Source of the DNA: Tetradesmus obliquus
Lineage: Eukaryota > Chlorophyta > Chlorophyceae > Sphaeropleales > Scenedesmaceae
Length of the DNA stretch: 64,000 nucleotides
Reading direction: 5' to 3'
Assembly: GCA_030272155.1 (NCBI GenBank)
Contig: CP126196.1
Span: 3,968,001 to 4,032,000 of the forward strand
Part shown: positions 42,259 through 54,255 of the stretch, piece after piece
Position numbering within the stretch: position 1 is the first letter of the stretch
Layout: the number at the start of each line of letters is the position of its first letter
The notes under the pieces: model-generated
Seen by the model: the letters and a program-made list of their open reading frames with translations, nothing else
Told to the model about the DNA's origin: nothing
The model's database searches: none
Made by a program: the position numbers and the translations under genes

Positions 42259-45200
42259 TCACAGCAGCCGCAGCTGCGAGACAAAGCGGCCAGCTGCTGC
42301 GCCTGCTGCTGCCGCATTCTCTGTGCCGCCGCCGTCATCGTCATCGTCGTCATGAGCGTGCTTTGCCTGCCACTTAAGCAGCAGCACCAGGTCCGCAATG
42401 TTGACGAGCAGCGCTGCTGTCATGGCTGCCACAAACACGGCAGTCATCAGGATGGGGCCCACCTGGTCGTCGACGCGCCTGCAGGGAATTGCAAATAGGC
42501 ACAAACAAAGTAACAAATTTTCAAATGTAAGTAACAGCACCAACACGGCCGTCATCAGGATGGGGCCCACCTGGTCATCAAAACGCCTACAGGCAGTTGA
42601 ATAAAGGGCAAAGACAAAACAACACACTATGAGAAACAGGAGCCACAAACACGGCAGTTTCGAGGATGGGGCCCACCTGGTCATCAACGCGCCTGCAGGC
42701 AGTTGAAAAAGGGGCACAAGTAAAGTAGCAGAAATAAGAATGTAAGTAACACCACCAACGTGGCGGTCATGAGGATGGGGCCCACCTAGTCATCAACACG
42801 CCTGCGGGAAAGTTGAAAAGGGCCCGAGAACACGTAACAGATTGTGGAAATATCAGTCACAACACCAACACGGCACTCATCAATAGGAGGCCCGCACCTG
42901 AGGGTGACGGCTTGCAGAGACAGAGCACACCATGCAACGCAGTTTGCTGAGCATGAGCAGGGCAGTGGTACGAAGCTCTGAAGTTGGCAAGTTTGCAGTG
43001 CAGAAACGGCAGGCGTGGCACGTCGTGAACCGGCTTCATGCCGCAGCACCTCTGGCGTGCAAACGTGCAGCTAAGTAAGTGCACATTAAATCTCTACACA
43101 TGCATGCTCAGCACATGCCGCGTCAGCTGTTGCAGCTGCTGCATCACAAACAGCACTCTGCAGCAACTCCGCGGCGACACTCATTGCAACATCGCTTTTT
43201 CATCACGCACCTGTAGCGCATCGAGTGCAGCCGCTTGCTGCGCCACACCTACCCACATTGCACAGACAGCCACCACGCAGCATGAGTGCAAGACAAAACA
43301 TAATACATTAAACCAGCTCATAGAACTGGATGGCTCTTGCGCTGCAGCTTCCACAGGTAGCATTTGCTGCAGCTGCTGCGGCCAACACACAGCTGAGCAA
43401 AACCTGGATGGGCGGCAGCAGCAACACGCACCTGTAGCGCATCGAGTGCAGCCGCTTGCTGCGCCACACATACACGCGGATGGCATACCCAGCCACCACA
43501 CAGCTTGCCGGCAGCAGCAGCAGGCTGATCATCTCAGCCACGTGCAGCACGGGCCGCTTCAGAGGGTTTACATACGCCATGGCGCTGAACCCTAGCAGCA
43601 GCACTGCCACACTGGCCATGGTGATGGCAACACGCAGCCAGTCCAGGAAGATTGCTTCTGAATAAAAGAACTCCCGGCACTCCAAAAGCTGCACCGGGTG
43701 ACCCCAGCGGCGGGCACGCCAGCCGCGCAATGGGCTGCGGGGTTTGGACAGGAATGGCAGGTTTAGCGCAGAGGAGGCAGCAGGGCAGTTGAGAACTGTC
43801 AGGGAGCAGAGGAGAAGTGAAGCTGAGGGGTAGTGGAAGGTGCAGGAGTGTGGGATTCATGAGCAAGTGTGCATGTTTGCCATACTTGCGGTGCACATGA
43901 GCTGTCGAGCAGCATCCTCTGGCGTCTTCCAAGCCGCTCAGCATGCTACATGTGTGCACCACAGACTGTGCTGAAAGTCATAATCTAGTAACAGAAACAG
44001 CAAGCTCACCTCCTGCCTTCTGGCCTGAACAGCGGAGGATGCTTCTTGCGCCGCCGCACAAGGCTGCTGATGCTGCGCAGCAGCTGCTGCCCTGCAGCTA
44101 CAGCAACCCCAGCTGCACCTGCACTCTCAACAGCAGCACTGCTGCTGGCTCCAGCTGTGCTGCTTCTGGGGGTGGATGCAGCAGAGAAGCTACTGCCATT
44201 GAGCTGCTGCTGCTGCTGCTGCTGGTGCGGTGTCAGCAGGTGCTGCGTAGATGCTGCATCACTCTGGTCAGAGAAGACACTTGCATTTGAGAAGCGCACA
44301 CTCCGCAACTGCGGCACCGGAGGCCCCCCTGCTGTTGCTGCTGCTGCATCAAGGGCAGTCAGCTGTGCTACACCTCCACTGCTGCTGCTGTGCCGCAGCC
44401 TACTGCCTAGGCTGCGCTGCCGGAACAGCTGCTGTGAGTGGATGCCGCTACCACAGGACGACACAGAATGCAGCAGCTGCCGGGTTGGCGACCCTGGCTG
44501 CTGCTGCTGCTGCTGCTGGTGGTGGTGCATTGAAGGTGGCAGCAGCAATGATGCTGCCCCGGCACCCTGGCTGCTGCTGCCAGCGAGGCCGCCGTCACTG
44601 CTGCTCACACCAGTGGAGGAAGTTCTGGCAAACCTCTCGCTGAAGTTCACAGTACTGTGTTGCTGCTGCACTGTGAAGTTCGCAGCGGGAGCTGCGGGCG
44701 GCCCACCAGGAATCAGTGAATTCACACCGCTTGCGAGCCTAGCAAGCAGCGTAGGTCCAGTGCCGCCACCACTGCTGCTGCCCTCTCTGATGCTCCCTGC
44801 TGCACCTGCTGCCGACCCTGCTGATAGCTGCCTAGAGAGGGGACTCTTGCTACCCTGCTGCTGCTGCTGCGGTTTGCTGGCTGCTGCTGCTGCCCGTGCT
44901 TGTGCAGCCGCCGCAATCGCAGCTCGCCGCAGCACTTCTTCCCTCATGGTCACCGCTGCCTCTACTTCTGATTGTATTGCCTGTACTGAAAGATCTACCA
45001 TTGGATCGTCGATCCAGTACGGTACCGCCCGTACCGCCTCTGGCAGCAGTACAGCACAGCCGTGTACGAACTTACTCCAGTCCTCCACAGGCTGTAGCAT
45101 CTCACTATCCATCAGCTGCTGCAGCCAACCGGGGGTGCTCTGCCCAGCTGGAAGCGACAGTGAAACTTTCAGCAGTGCATATGGCATGTGGTACGTCAGC

Positions 45201-45326
45201 TGCCTGCTGCTGCTGCTGCTGCCAGCAGAGAATATGGCTTCCCATGTGTCATAGGACCTGTCTTCTGCTGCCAGAGTTGCGGCATCAAACTGTGGAGGTG
45301 CAGGGAATATGCCACTGCTGCTTGTG

Positions 45327-45377
<51 letters not shown>

Positions 45378-46428
45378 TGGTCATTTGCTGTTGCCGCGCT
45401 GTTGTAGTGGTACAAGCTACTGCTATCCTGCGCTGCAGGCACTGCTGCTGCTGCTGCTCCCTGTGACGCACTGCCCTGCTGCTGCTGCTGCTGCTGCTGT
45501 AAGTCATACAATGCAGCTGAGCTGCTGTGCCTGGATCCTGCTGCTGCTGCTGCTGCTGGTTCAGGGTCTGACAGCATGGGCTCCTGCAGCAACTGATAGT
45601 GAGCCTGCAACACCAAAAAAACAGAGCAGAACTCTGATAAGCGACAAGCACCGTCGGCGTGCATGACGATACATCTACACATGCAAACACTCGGCGTGCA
45701 AACATATAAACACTAGCGTGCAATCTTGCAAACAAGGAAGCACTCGCCGTGCATGATCAGCATGCTATTTTCAAAATAGGTTAACAAAGATAGGTCCCCG
45801 CACCATGTGCAGCACAACCGCAACAGCATCAGCAAAGCCAAGGTGCAATAGTAGCACAGTGCAGCGCAACAGACTTGGCAGCCATTGGTCAATGCTGCTG
45901 GAGTTATAGACACATACTTCACTGGTGGCTGCAACCAACCAAATCCCACACTGCGCACTCACCACGGCAGAGATCGCTACATCACTGCCCAGTGCTATCT
46001 TCACGCGCTCGTCAAACGGCATCACAAACAGCATGCGCTGCAGCACGCAGTGCAGCATGCGTGCTAGCATCGACTTGAACACGATGCAACAGCAATGATA
46101 CCGCCACAGCGTTCCGGTACAGCACAGTGGCCGTCTTGAAAGACAATGCTGCTGGAGTGTTGTAAAGACACATTAGAGTGCCTGCTACAAGCAACCAAGC
46201 ACTTGTACTTCTTCTCGAACAGAGCACTCACCACTGCAGAGATCGCTACATCCGTGTCCAGTGTTATCTTCACCCGCTCGTCAAACGGCATCGCAAACAG
46301 CATGCGCTGCAGCACGCAGTGCAGCACCGGCTGCAGCCGCTTGCGCCCAGTGAGCCGCTGCACCTCACTGAACAGGGACAGCTGGTCACTGCTGGGCATA
46401 GGAGGGTCCAAGTACGCATCTTCGTACC

Positions 46429-46459
<31 letters not shown>

Positions 46460-46646
46460 TGGACCGAGACTTGAAGCTGACAAATCGCTGTCAGATACGC
46501 CCGTCTGTCGCTGCTGCTGCTGCTGCTGCTGCAGCTGATTGGTGGTGTAGGGGATTGTGCTGCTGCTGCTGCCGCCGAACTGCACATCTTCGTCCTCTGA
46601 ATCGTCATCTTCGCTGCCAGATGAATCATCAGCAAAACCAGCAGTG

Positions 46647-46690
<44 letters not shown>

Positions 46691-46814
46691 AGGGCGCTGC
46701 AGCTGCGCACTCAGCTGAGACGGCCCTAGCCCTGAGCTACGCTGCTGCTGCTGTTGCACCTGCTGCTGCGCCACATCAGGTGACCAATGCACATGGTTGC
46801 CTGTGGTGTTACTT

Positions 46815-46858
<44 letters not shown>

Positions 46859-46950
46859 TGAAATGTATTCGCCCTCCTGTTGGCTACTGCTGCCGAGGAT
46901 GCTGCTGCCATGGCTGTAGCTGAAGCTTGGTGCATTGCCTTGCTGTTGCA

Positions 46951-46985
<35 letters not shown>

Positions 46986-48050
46986 AACAAGCAGCCGTAT
47001 TCCTGCTGGTTGTTGCTGCTGCTGCCGAGGATGCTGCTGCCATGGCTGTAGCTGAAGCTAGATCCCAGCACCACCCCTTGTGGAACACGAATGCCAGCAG
47101 CAGCAACAACCCCAGCTACCTCTGCATCAGCCGCAGCAGCAGCAGCAGCTGCTGCTGCTGCAGGGGCTGGTGTGTCAGATTGACTGGGAGCTGTGTCTGC
47201 AGCAGCTGCAGCTGCAAAGGGCGACAGCTGCATCAGCTGCTGCTGCCGCTGCTGTGCTGCCTGCCGCTGCTGCCGCCGCTGCTGCAGGTGGCCCAAGGTT
47301 TGCTGCAGCGTCTGCTGCAGAGCTGGCAGCTCATACAGCTGAGACAGCGCATCTCCGAGGCAGTAGGTGCCCACTAGGTATGATGGCAGCACATCGCCAG
47401 CGATGAGCAGCGAGTCTTTTGCATTGCGCTCGCCTGAGGGCAGCAGGGGATGTGCGGCAGCATTTTGACAGTGGCAATGGGTGCAGTGTGAGTGTTGAGT
47501 GAGGGTAAAGCTGATCAGATCAGAGAAGGGGGTGGAGTAGGGCAAGTGGTCAACACAAGCTGTGCACCTCTGCACTGTGCACTGCTGCACCAGGCAGGAG
47601 CTGCACAAGCCTGCTGCCTGCTAATTGCTGCTGCAGAAGCCTGCTGCTGCTGCCTAGTGCCTGCTGCTGCCTGCTGCTGCTCAAGCACAAGCCTGCTGCA
47701 CAAGCCTGCTGCTCTCCTGTTGACTGTCAGCATATGCCAGCTCAGTGCATGGCTTGGATAGAAAACACAGATAGCTGATAAATGATGCTACCGCTTTTTG
47801 ATCCTATTACAGTTCAGCTGACACCACAGCCCACCTTTCCATCCCTCCTTGTAAATCTTGCGTTCCAGAACAACCCTAGCAGGCGCCCAGGCGCCGTCAT
47901 TGTGCCCGATCCAGCGCGCTTTTAGGGTTTGGGTGTTAGGCCTGAGGTATAGCCGCCCGTGGTACAGCTCTAAACCCTTATTGTCAAAGTACACTGTGTG
48001 CAAAGTGGTGGCAAACCCTGCAAATTCCTGCAGTCTTTGCTGCCGCCTGT

Positions 48051-48085
<35 letters not shown>

Positions 48086-48890
48086 AGGTAAACTGCTGCT
48101 GCTGATGCTGCTGCTGGCTGCTGCTGCTGCTGCTGCCATTGAGTGCCAAAGCCAGCTTGCTGCTGCTTCGACCTGCTACTGTTGCTGCTGCTGCTGCTGG
48201 CGCTGTGTGCCGTGCTTGGCAGCAGCGGCATGTGCTGCAAGATGCGGTACATCACTGCTGACACATCTTCCTGTGCCACCCAGAACTTCCTGGTCAACCT
48301 CACAGTGGGAACTTGATCAAGAATTCCCTGCTGCTGCTGCTGACTTGTGCCTGCTACAATGCCAGAAGATGCTGCTGCTGCTGCAGCGCCTGCTACAGCT
48401 GTAGCCGCACCGGCTACAGCCGTTGCTGCGCCTGCTACAGCTGTAGCAGCACCAGCCACTGCGGCTGTAGCAGCACTAGCAGCACCTGCTACAGCTGACC
48501 CCAAGCCAGGCAGGAAGCCCTTGGAAGGCCTAGCTGCGTCATCTAACAAAGCAGCAGCAGCAGCAGAGAAAGATGCGCGCCTGCTGGGCGCAGCTCTGCT
48601 GCTGCTGCTGCTGCTGCAATTGCTGATGCTGCTGCTGGCCACATCTTCACGCCCACCTAACACCTGCTGCTGCTGCAGCAGGGTACTGCTGCTCCCCTTG
48701 CCAGCTCGACCACTGCTGCGGCCAGCGCTGCTGATGCTGCTGCTGCTGCCTGCCAGGACGCCTGCGTGCAGGTGGTAGTAGCAGCTGCTGAGTGCCGCCC
48801 ACAGGTACTGCCGCTGCTGCTCCTGCAGCCATGGTGTGCGCTGCAGGTGGTGCAGGTACAGGTGCCACATGGGGCTGTCAGGCAGGCACT

Positions 48891-48931
<41 letters not shown>

Positions 48932-51041
48932 GTCGAACCGTCAGAATCAGCAGTAGTCACAAACTCAGAGCACTGTTACCCTGTCTCACTGGATGTTTTG
49001 TTCAAATATGTGCAGTACGTGTAATGCAAGCGGGAGTAATAGCAGCTGAGTGCCGGATCCTGCAGTGGCGTCCCATCGCAACAAAAGTAGATGCAACATG
49101 CTTTTTAGAACACTGTTACTTTTTTGGTTCAAAAACTCAACACAAACCACCCACCTTGTCGTGCTTCTTGACGATCTTTACAAACCCGGTCTGGTTGAGG
49201 TGAATGAACTGCTCCAACGCCAGCAGCTGCTGCCCCAGCTGCTGCGCCTGTGCCTCAAGCTGCCGCCAATCCTGTTGCGCTAGCTGCGGCGCTGCTGCTG
49301 CCAGCGCCTCAAGCGATGCCGACAGCACAGCTGCATGTGCGTGAATGAAGTCGCGCACCTGCAACAGCGGCAACAGCAGCAGACGAAGACAATGCTGTTG
49401 ATGTTGTTGTATGCAGCGCATTGAACGTAATGAAGTGATCCACAGTTGAATGAAGTGATGCTGAGAAAACCACACATTCTGTGCCAGATGTAGCCGTCAT
49501 TCACACCACCAAAGGCGCAACTTGATGAGCAGCCATTCAGCCGCCCACCTTGGCCAGGTCCTGCTGACTGAGATTTACATAAGTCCTGGCACCATCTTGG
49601 ATGGTATGAGCCACAACAGGTTGAACACGAGGTCTGAGACCAGAAACGGAGAGTGAGCAACGTAAAACACAATGCACACCCTTGAACAATTCGTTTACAT
49701 TTGATTGCTGTAGCCGTCATATATAACAATCATGACATGTAAAGCAGCCAGCCGCCCACCTTGGCCAGGTCCTGCTGACTGAAATATTCTCTTACAATGA
49801 ATTGCTGTAGCCATCATTTATAACATACAATATAACAAACATGACATCTAAAGCAGCCAGCCGCCCACCTTGGCCAGGTCCTGCTGACTGAATTATAAAT
49901 ATTCTCTTACAAAGAATTGCTGTAGCACTCATCTTTAACATACAATATAACAAACATGACATGTAAAGCAGCCAGCCTCCCACCTTGGCCAGGTCCTGCT
50001 GCAGCATCTGCAGGAACTGCTCCTGAGCAGTGCCAAAGGGGGCCAGCCCGTACGCAGAGAAAAACTGTGGCTGCTGCTGCTGCTGCTGCTGCCGCTGCTG
50101 CTGCTGCGGAACACTGCTGCTATCGTGCTGCTGGACACTGCTGCTTTGTTGCTGCTGCTGGACTTCATCAAGCTCCTGATCCTGCTGCTGCTGCTGCTGC
50201 TGCATAGTGGTGCTGCTGCCCAGTTGTCCTGGGTGTCTGGGCGAGCCTGTGGCTAGTGCCCGGGCAATAGACAGGCTGGTGGTCTGAGGGGTGGCTGCAA
50301 GGAAGTCCATTTCATCTTCGCCAGCAGCTTGCGCCTGAACACAAAGCAGTAGCAGGGAAGATGTTGATATCAGATGCATGCTTCAGCAAGTCTGAGAAGT
50401 GCAGCATCCTTCCTGTGCAGCAAACGACACAAATCAAAGCTGCTAAGGAGGCGTTGCTGCGCCTCACGCTGGGCACACCTGCTTGAGCTGTTTCCTCCGG
50501 AGCGCCTTGCAATGTGATCAACTCGTCTTCGTCTTCAACTTCAACTTTGATATTTGAGCTGGCATACGCTTACATTCTTGCATCTCCACTCATGCGCAAC
50601 TGCTTGAGCTGCTTTTTCAGCCTTGTAACATGCAACAGCATCCACAAGAAGCAGGTGTTGCCACAGCCAAGCTGCCCCTGCCGCACCTCTTGAGCTTCTT
50701 GCCTGGAAGTGCAGGTCTAACAAAATCTTGTCCAGTTCAACTTTCTAATTTCAATGTCACGGGCGCCTTGAAGTGTGATCAAGTGTGATCTTAAAAGCAA
50801 AGTTCGCCGCCCCAGCCGCACCTGCTTGAGCTTCATTTTCAGCGCCTTGTAGTCCAGGTAGTGCTGCCGCAGCTGCCACAAGCATGCAGATGCATACTGT
50901 TGTTCAAACATAGGCGGTGCTGCCACAGCCCAGCTGCCAAAGCCATACCTGCTTGAGCTTCTTTTTCAGCGCCTTGTAGTCTAGATAGTGCTGCCGCCAC
51001 TGCGGGGCCATGGCTGCCTCCAGCTGGTTGGAGAACTTCAT
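42259..51041 (-). CDS. VTC4: SPX-VTC polyphosphate polymerase (vacuolar transporter chaperone)
   Basis: Eight exons: 51041-50949, 50334-49984, 49358-49155, 48888-47835, 47433-46232, 45604-44010, 43734-43432, 42478-42259. Phase closes to TGA (1673 aa, about twice the yeast Vtc4 length because of polyQ/polyA/polyS inserts). SPX domain: MKFSNQLEAAMAPQWRQHYL, YKALKKKLKQ, then LNQTGFVKIVKKHDK, whose Lys surface binds inositol pyrophosphates. The polymerase tunnel is split by inserts: LTRKFWV, TVYFDNKGLELYHGRLYL, LKARWIG, VLERKIYKEGWK, LQPVLHCVLQRMLFAMPFDE, RVKITLDTDVAI, MPYALLKVSLSLPAG and WSKFVHGCAVLLPE. Three C-terminal membrane helices follow (WLRVAITMASVAVLLLGFSA, MISLLLLPASCVVAGYAIRV, ILMTAVFVAAMTAALLVNIA). 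The protein makes polyP from ATP and moves it into vacuoles or acidocalcisomes. One tunnel Arg position reads Lys. The symbol is by domain match, not proven activity. Confidence 0.93.
42540..42900 (-). repeat. Four ghost copies of the 5' edge of the terminal VTC exon
   Basis: About 42540-42595, 42648-42703, 42758-42808 and 42868-42900 repeat RRVDDQVGPILMTAVFV. The third has an in-frame TAG at the Gln codon and the fourth is barely recognisable. Spacing is about 110 bp and decay increases away from the real exon start (42478). Confidence 0.9.
43207..43250 (-). repeat. Ghost copy of the 3' edge of VTC exon 7
   Basis: Repeats WRSKRLHSMRYR with a GTGCGT donor; the real end is at 43432. Confidence 0.88.
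45969..46075 (-). repeat. Ghost copy of the 3' edge of VTC exon 5
   Basis: Reads LHCVLQRMLFVMPFDERVKI-ALGSDVAISAV plus GTGAGT, against LHCVLQRMLFAMPFDERVKI-TLDTDVAISAV in the real exon (end 46232). Confidence 0.9.
49545..49895 (-). repeat. Three ghost copies of the 3' edge of VTC exon 2
   Basis: Copies ending at donors near 49870, 49760 and 49552 repeat QQDLAK plus GTGGGCGGCTGGCTGC, with flanking intron (CTGTAGC and ATATAACAAACATGACAT blocks). The real exon ends at 49984. Confidence 0.9.
50476..50882 (-). repeat. Ghost copies of the 3' edge of VTC exon 1
   Basis: About 50821-50880 reads LRQHYLDYKALKMKLKQ plus GTGCGG. Weaker copies lie near 50588-50625 (CYKAEKAAQ) and 50478-50505 (ALRRKQLKQ). 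The real exon ends at 50949. Confidence 0.82.
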
Positions 51042-51061
51042 GGTGCCGCCGCCGCTGCTGC

Positions 51062-51107
<46 letters not shown>

Positions 51108-52521
51108 ATCTATACCAATGTCCCTGTGACAATGTGCCGCTGCATGTTATTGTGCTTATTGGGTGTGCACAACTGGCAGGAGTGCACGACTGGCAGGAGA
51201 AAGTATGGCCTGGATTTGATCAGGTGAGTGGCTGCTGGTTGCTGAAGGAAAGAGGGCAGTAACAGTGACTGGTTGCTGCTGCTGCTGCTGCTGCTGTTGG
51301 CTGGAGTTCTGCTTGCTGAAAGAAAGAGGGCAGTAACAGTGACTGGTTGCTTCTGCTGCTGCTTCAAGGTTCGGCAGGTTTTGCTGTGCAGGGGGTGCTG
51401 CTGTGGGCACAAGCTGCAGATGCATGTTCCTGCAAGCCTTTGGCCCGTTGCTGATCCATGAGGGGCGACATCTGCAGCAGTTGAACCAGTTCCATGGATG
51501 TGATATGGCAGGTGAAGACAGTAAGGCTCTGTTTGACCCATTGCATGGGTTGCATGTGCTGCAGGCTCTTGTTACTGCCGGCATGAGATGCTGTCAGGCT
51601 GCGGGGTGTGGCAGCTGCTTGACTGTGAGCTAGCACGGCAGCTGCAGGTACAACAGCCCGCAGAGCCCGTCAACGACGACATCGAATGTCGTTCACAGAA
51701 GAGGGGAAAGAGGCCCTCGTGCTGCTCAACTGGACCGCAGGCAGTAGCACACCTGCAACTCCTGCAGCAGAAGCACTTCACTAGAAAACAAGTGCAAGAC
51801 AACCTGACTATAGACGAACTTGAAATGCCCTCAGAACATTGTTTTTAATGGTATACAAATGTGGCGAAGCACTAGCGGCACTAGGTGTGGAACTGTGGAT
51901 TCGAACAGTGCCACGGTGTCCAGGCAGTTTAAATTGCTGGACTCTAAACCATGCATATAGCCGAGATCGACCGTCCCACAGTGACGGTTTTGCCTGTGAG
52001 GTAAGCAGCTGAGGCTTGCTGCTGTCAGTAGCACAGAAAGATTCGTTTAGTCATCCAGCAAGCTCTAACGCGACCATGAAAATTTTTGCTTCAGCCAAAG
52101 TTTTCTTTCAAGTACTTAGCTTTGGTAAAATCGTTTCGATCAAACCGCAGGCATCAAGCAATAACACTCACACTGTCACTGGACAAAGAACAGCGCCCAT
52201 CCGAAAGAGAACGACCACAGGCACGCTTCGAGCAGTTCAGGAATGCACATCTTCGCCTTGCCAGCTACTTTGCGCTCCACTCACTCACCCTACTTCATCC
52301 TCCATCTTCCACACTCTTGTTCTACTCTCCTACTCGACGCATTTGAACTGCGTGCGCTTCAAAGACCCTACAAATACACAGTTTTGGTCATCGCGTGCTT
52401 TGAAGACGGGCTGAACGCCCTATCTAAGGCAGGCACCGCCACAAATGGCTTGCGGTGATGACAGTACGCATGGTGCCCCAGCCGAGTGAAGGGCTCTCAA
52501 CAGGCGCTTGACAACGTCAAT
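51042..52521. promoter_or_regulatory. Divergent intergenic region between VTC and ABCG genes
   Basis: About 1.5 kb with the 5' ends of two divergent genes. It contains a CTG tract (51061-51103), a 37-bp direct repeat (about 51239-51275 and 51310-51346: GGCAGTAACAGTGACTGGTTG), and plus-strand open stretches near 51403-51633 without a recognisable domain. Core promoter elements are not visible to me. Confidence 0.4.
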
Positions 52522-54220
52522 ATGACGGAAACACAGCTGGTTGTGCACATAGATGCAAACGGGCTGTCCTGCAGCACATCTAGCAGCTCGACTTTCGACA
52601 GCCCTGCGGGATCCAAGCGCAACCGAGGACTGCTGGTCTGCTTCCAAGTACGTGACTGCTGATGTGATTGAGCAGCAGCGTAAGTCTGGCTTGGTGCACG
52701 CACTGCGCAGTTGGCGTGCCACGTGCTTGCTGCCCCGCCAGTGCTGGAGTCCGCGTTCAGCCATCTCGCCATTTCAGCGCGATGATGTTGCGCTGTCATC
52801 TTCCACGCACCTGCTTGTATCTAAAAACTTGCTTGCACTTCTTGCAGGATGTCGCGTACAGCATACCAGCCAAGGCTGGTGCAAAGCACACCATCATCAC
52901 AGGCATCACTGGCTACTTCGAGGCCGGCAAGATGACAGCAGTGGTGCGGCCTACGTACAGGTTTCATCTAAAGCATTTGTCAGGCTGCAGTGTGGGTGCT
53001 TGCGCAGTGGCAACAGGGTCCAGGCTAGCAGCTGACAGTAAACAGGACTGCCGTCTGTGCCCCCCGGGGCTTGTGTCCCACACCTCAGTGCTGTTCCTGC
53101 AAGCATCCTGCAAAGTTTCACTGTTTTTTTCCGGCTGCTATCTGGCTGTTGTCACCTTCTGCTGCGCAGATGGGGCCCAGCGGCAGCGGCAAAACCACCT
53201 TCCTGGATGTGTTAGCAGGCCGCAAGAACAGCGGCAGCCTCTCCGGCACCATCCGCTATGGCGGGCTGCCACCCTCGCGCAGCCTGCTGCGCAGAGCCAC
53301 AGGCTATGTTGAGCAGTTTGACACGCTGGTCGACTGCCTCAGCTGCCATGAGATGCTGCTGTACACAGCACAGCTCAAGCGCCCGCGCAGCGAGAGCATT
53401 GCAGCGAAGCAAGCGGCAGTTTCACAGCTGCTGGGCAAGCTTGGCCTTGCTGGGTGTGCTAGCAGCCTGATCGGCAATACCTTAAAGCGCGGGATCAGCG
53501 GCGGCCAGGCCAAGCGGCTAAACATTGGAATCGCACTGATCACAGATCCGCGCGTGCTGTTCCTGGACGAGCCAACCTCGGGATTGGACAGCTTCACAGC
53601 AAACGAGGTCATGCGCGTGGTGGCAGGGCTTGCAGCAGACGGCACCACTATTGCTACAACCATCCACAGCCCGAGCAGCTACTGCTATGGCCTTTTTGAC
53701 AGGCTGCTGCTGCTGCTGGGAGGCAAGCTAGTGTACCTCGGAGGAGCTGGAGAGGATGCGATTGCATACTTCACAGCGACGTGCAGTGCAAGGCAGCCGC
53801 AGGTCGGAGATAACTTGGCAGAGTGGATGCTGGAGGCAGTCACGCAGGCTGGCAGGGACGGCAGCGATGGCAGCTTGGCGCAGGCCTACCACAAGAGCCA
53901 GCAGTACCGGGTGAGCGGCTGTGGCTGGTATTAATACTATGTTGACTGCGCCAAACAAATGGCAGTCAGGACTAGGTGTAGCGGCAATTGCAGCGGCAGC
54001 TTGGCACTTGGGTACCCACAAGGAGCAGTGCACGGTGAGTGACATGCGAACTCTGCAGGATTTGGGCAGATGGCAATGGTGCCAGCCTGGTGGTAGCAAG
54101 CAGAGCTGCAAGCAACACCAGAAGCTGGTGCAACAACAACACGCAGAGCCGGGTGGATGGCTGTGCATTCAGCAAGAAGAAAGAAACTGCGACTGCTGAT
54201 GAACAAGCAATGCAGCTGCA

Positions 54221-54255
<35 letters not shown>

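Noticed and set aside
51885-51990. tRNA-like stretch (GGATTCGAAC and TGGACTCTAAACCA)
   Set aside because: The T-arm-like motif does not form a paired T stem on either strand and no acceptor stem or full cloverleaf could be drawn.
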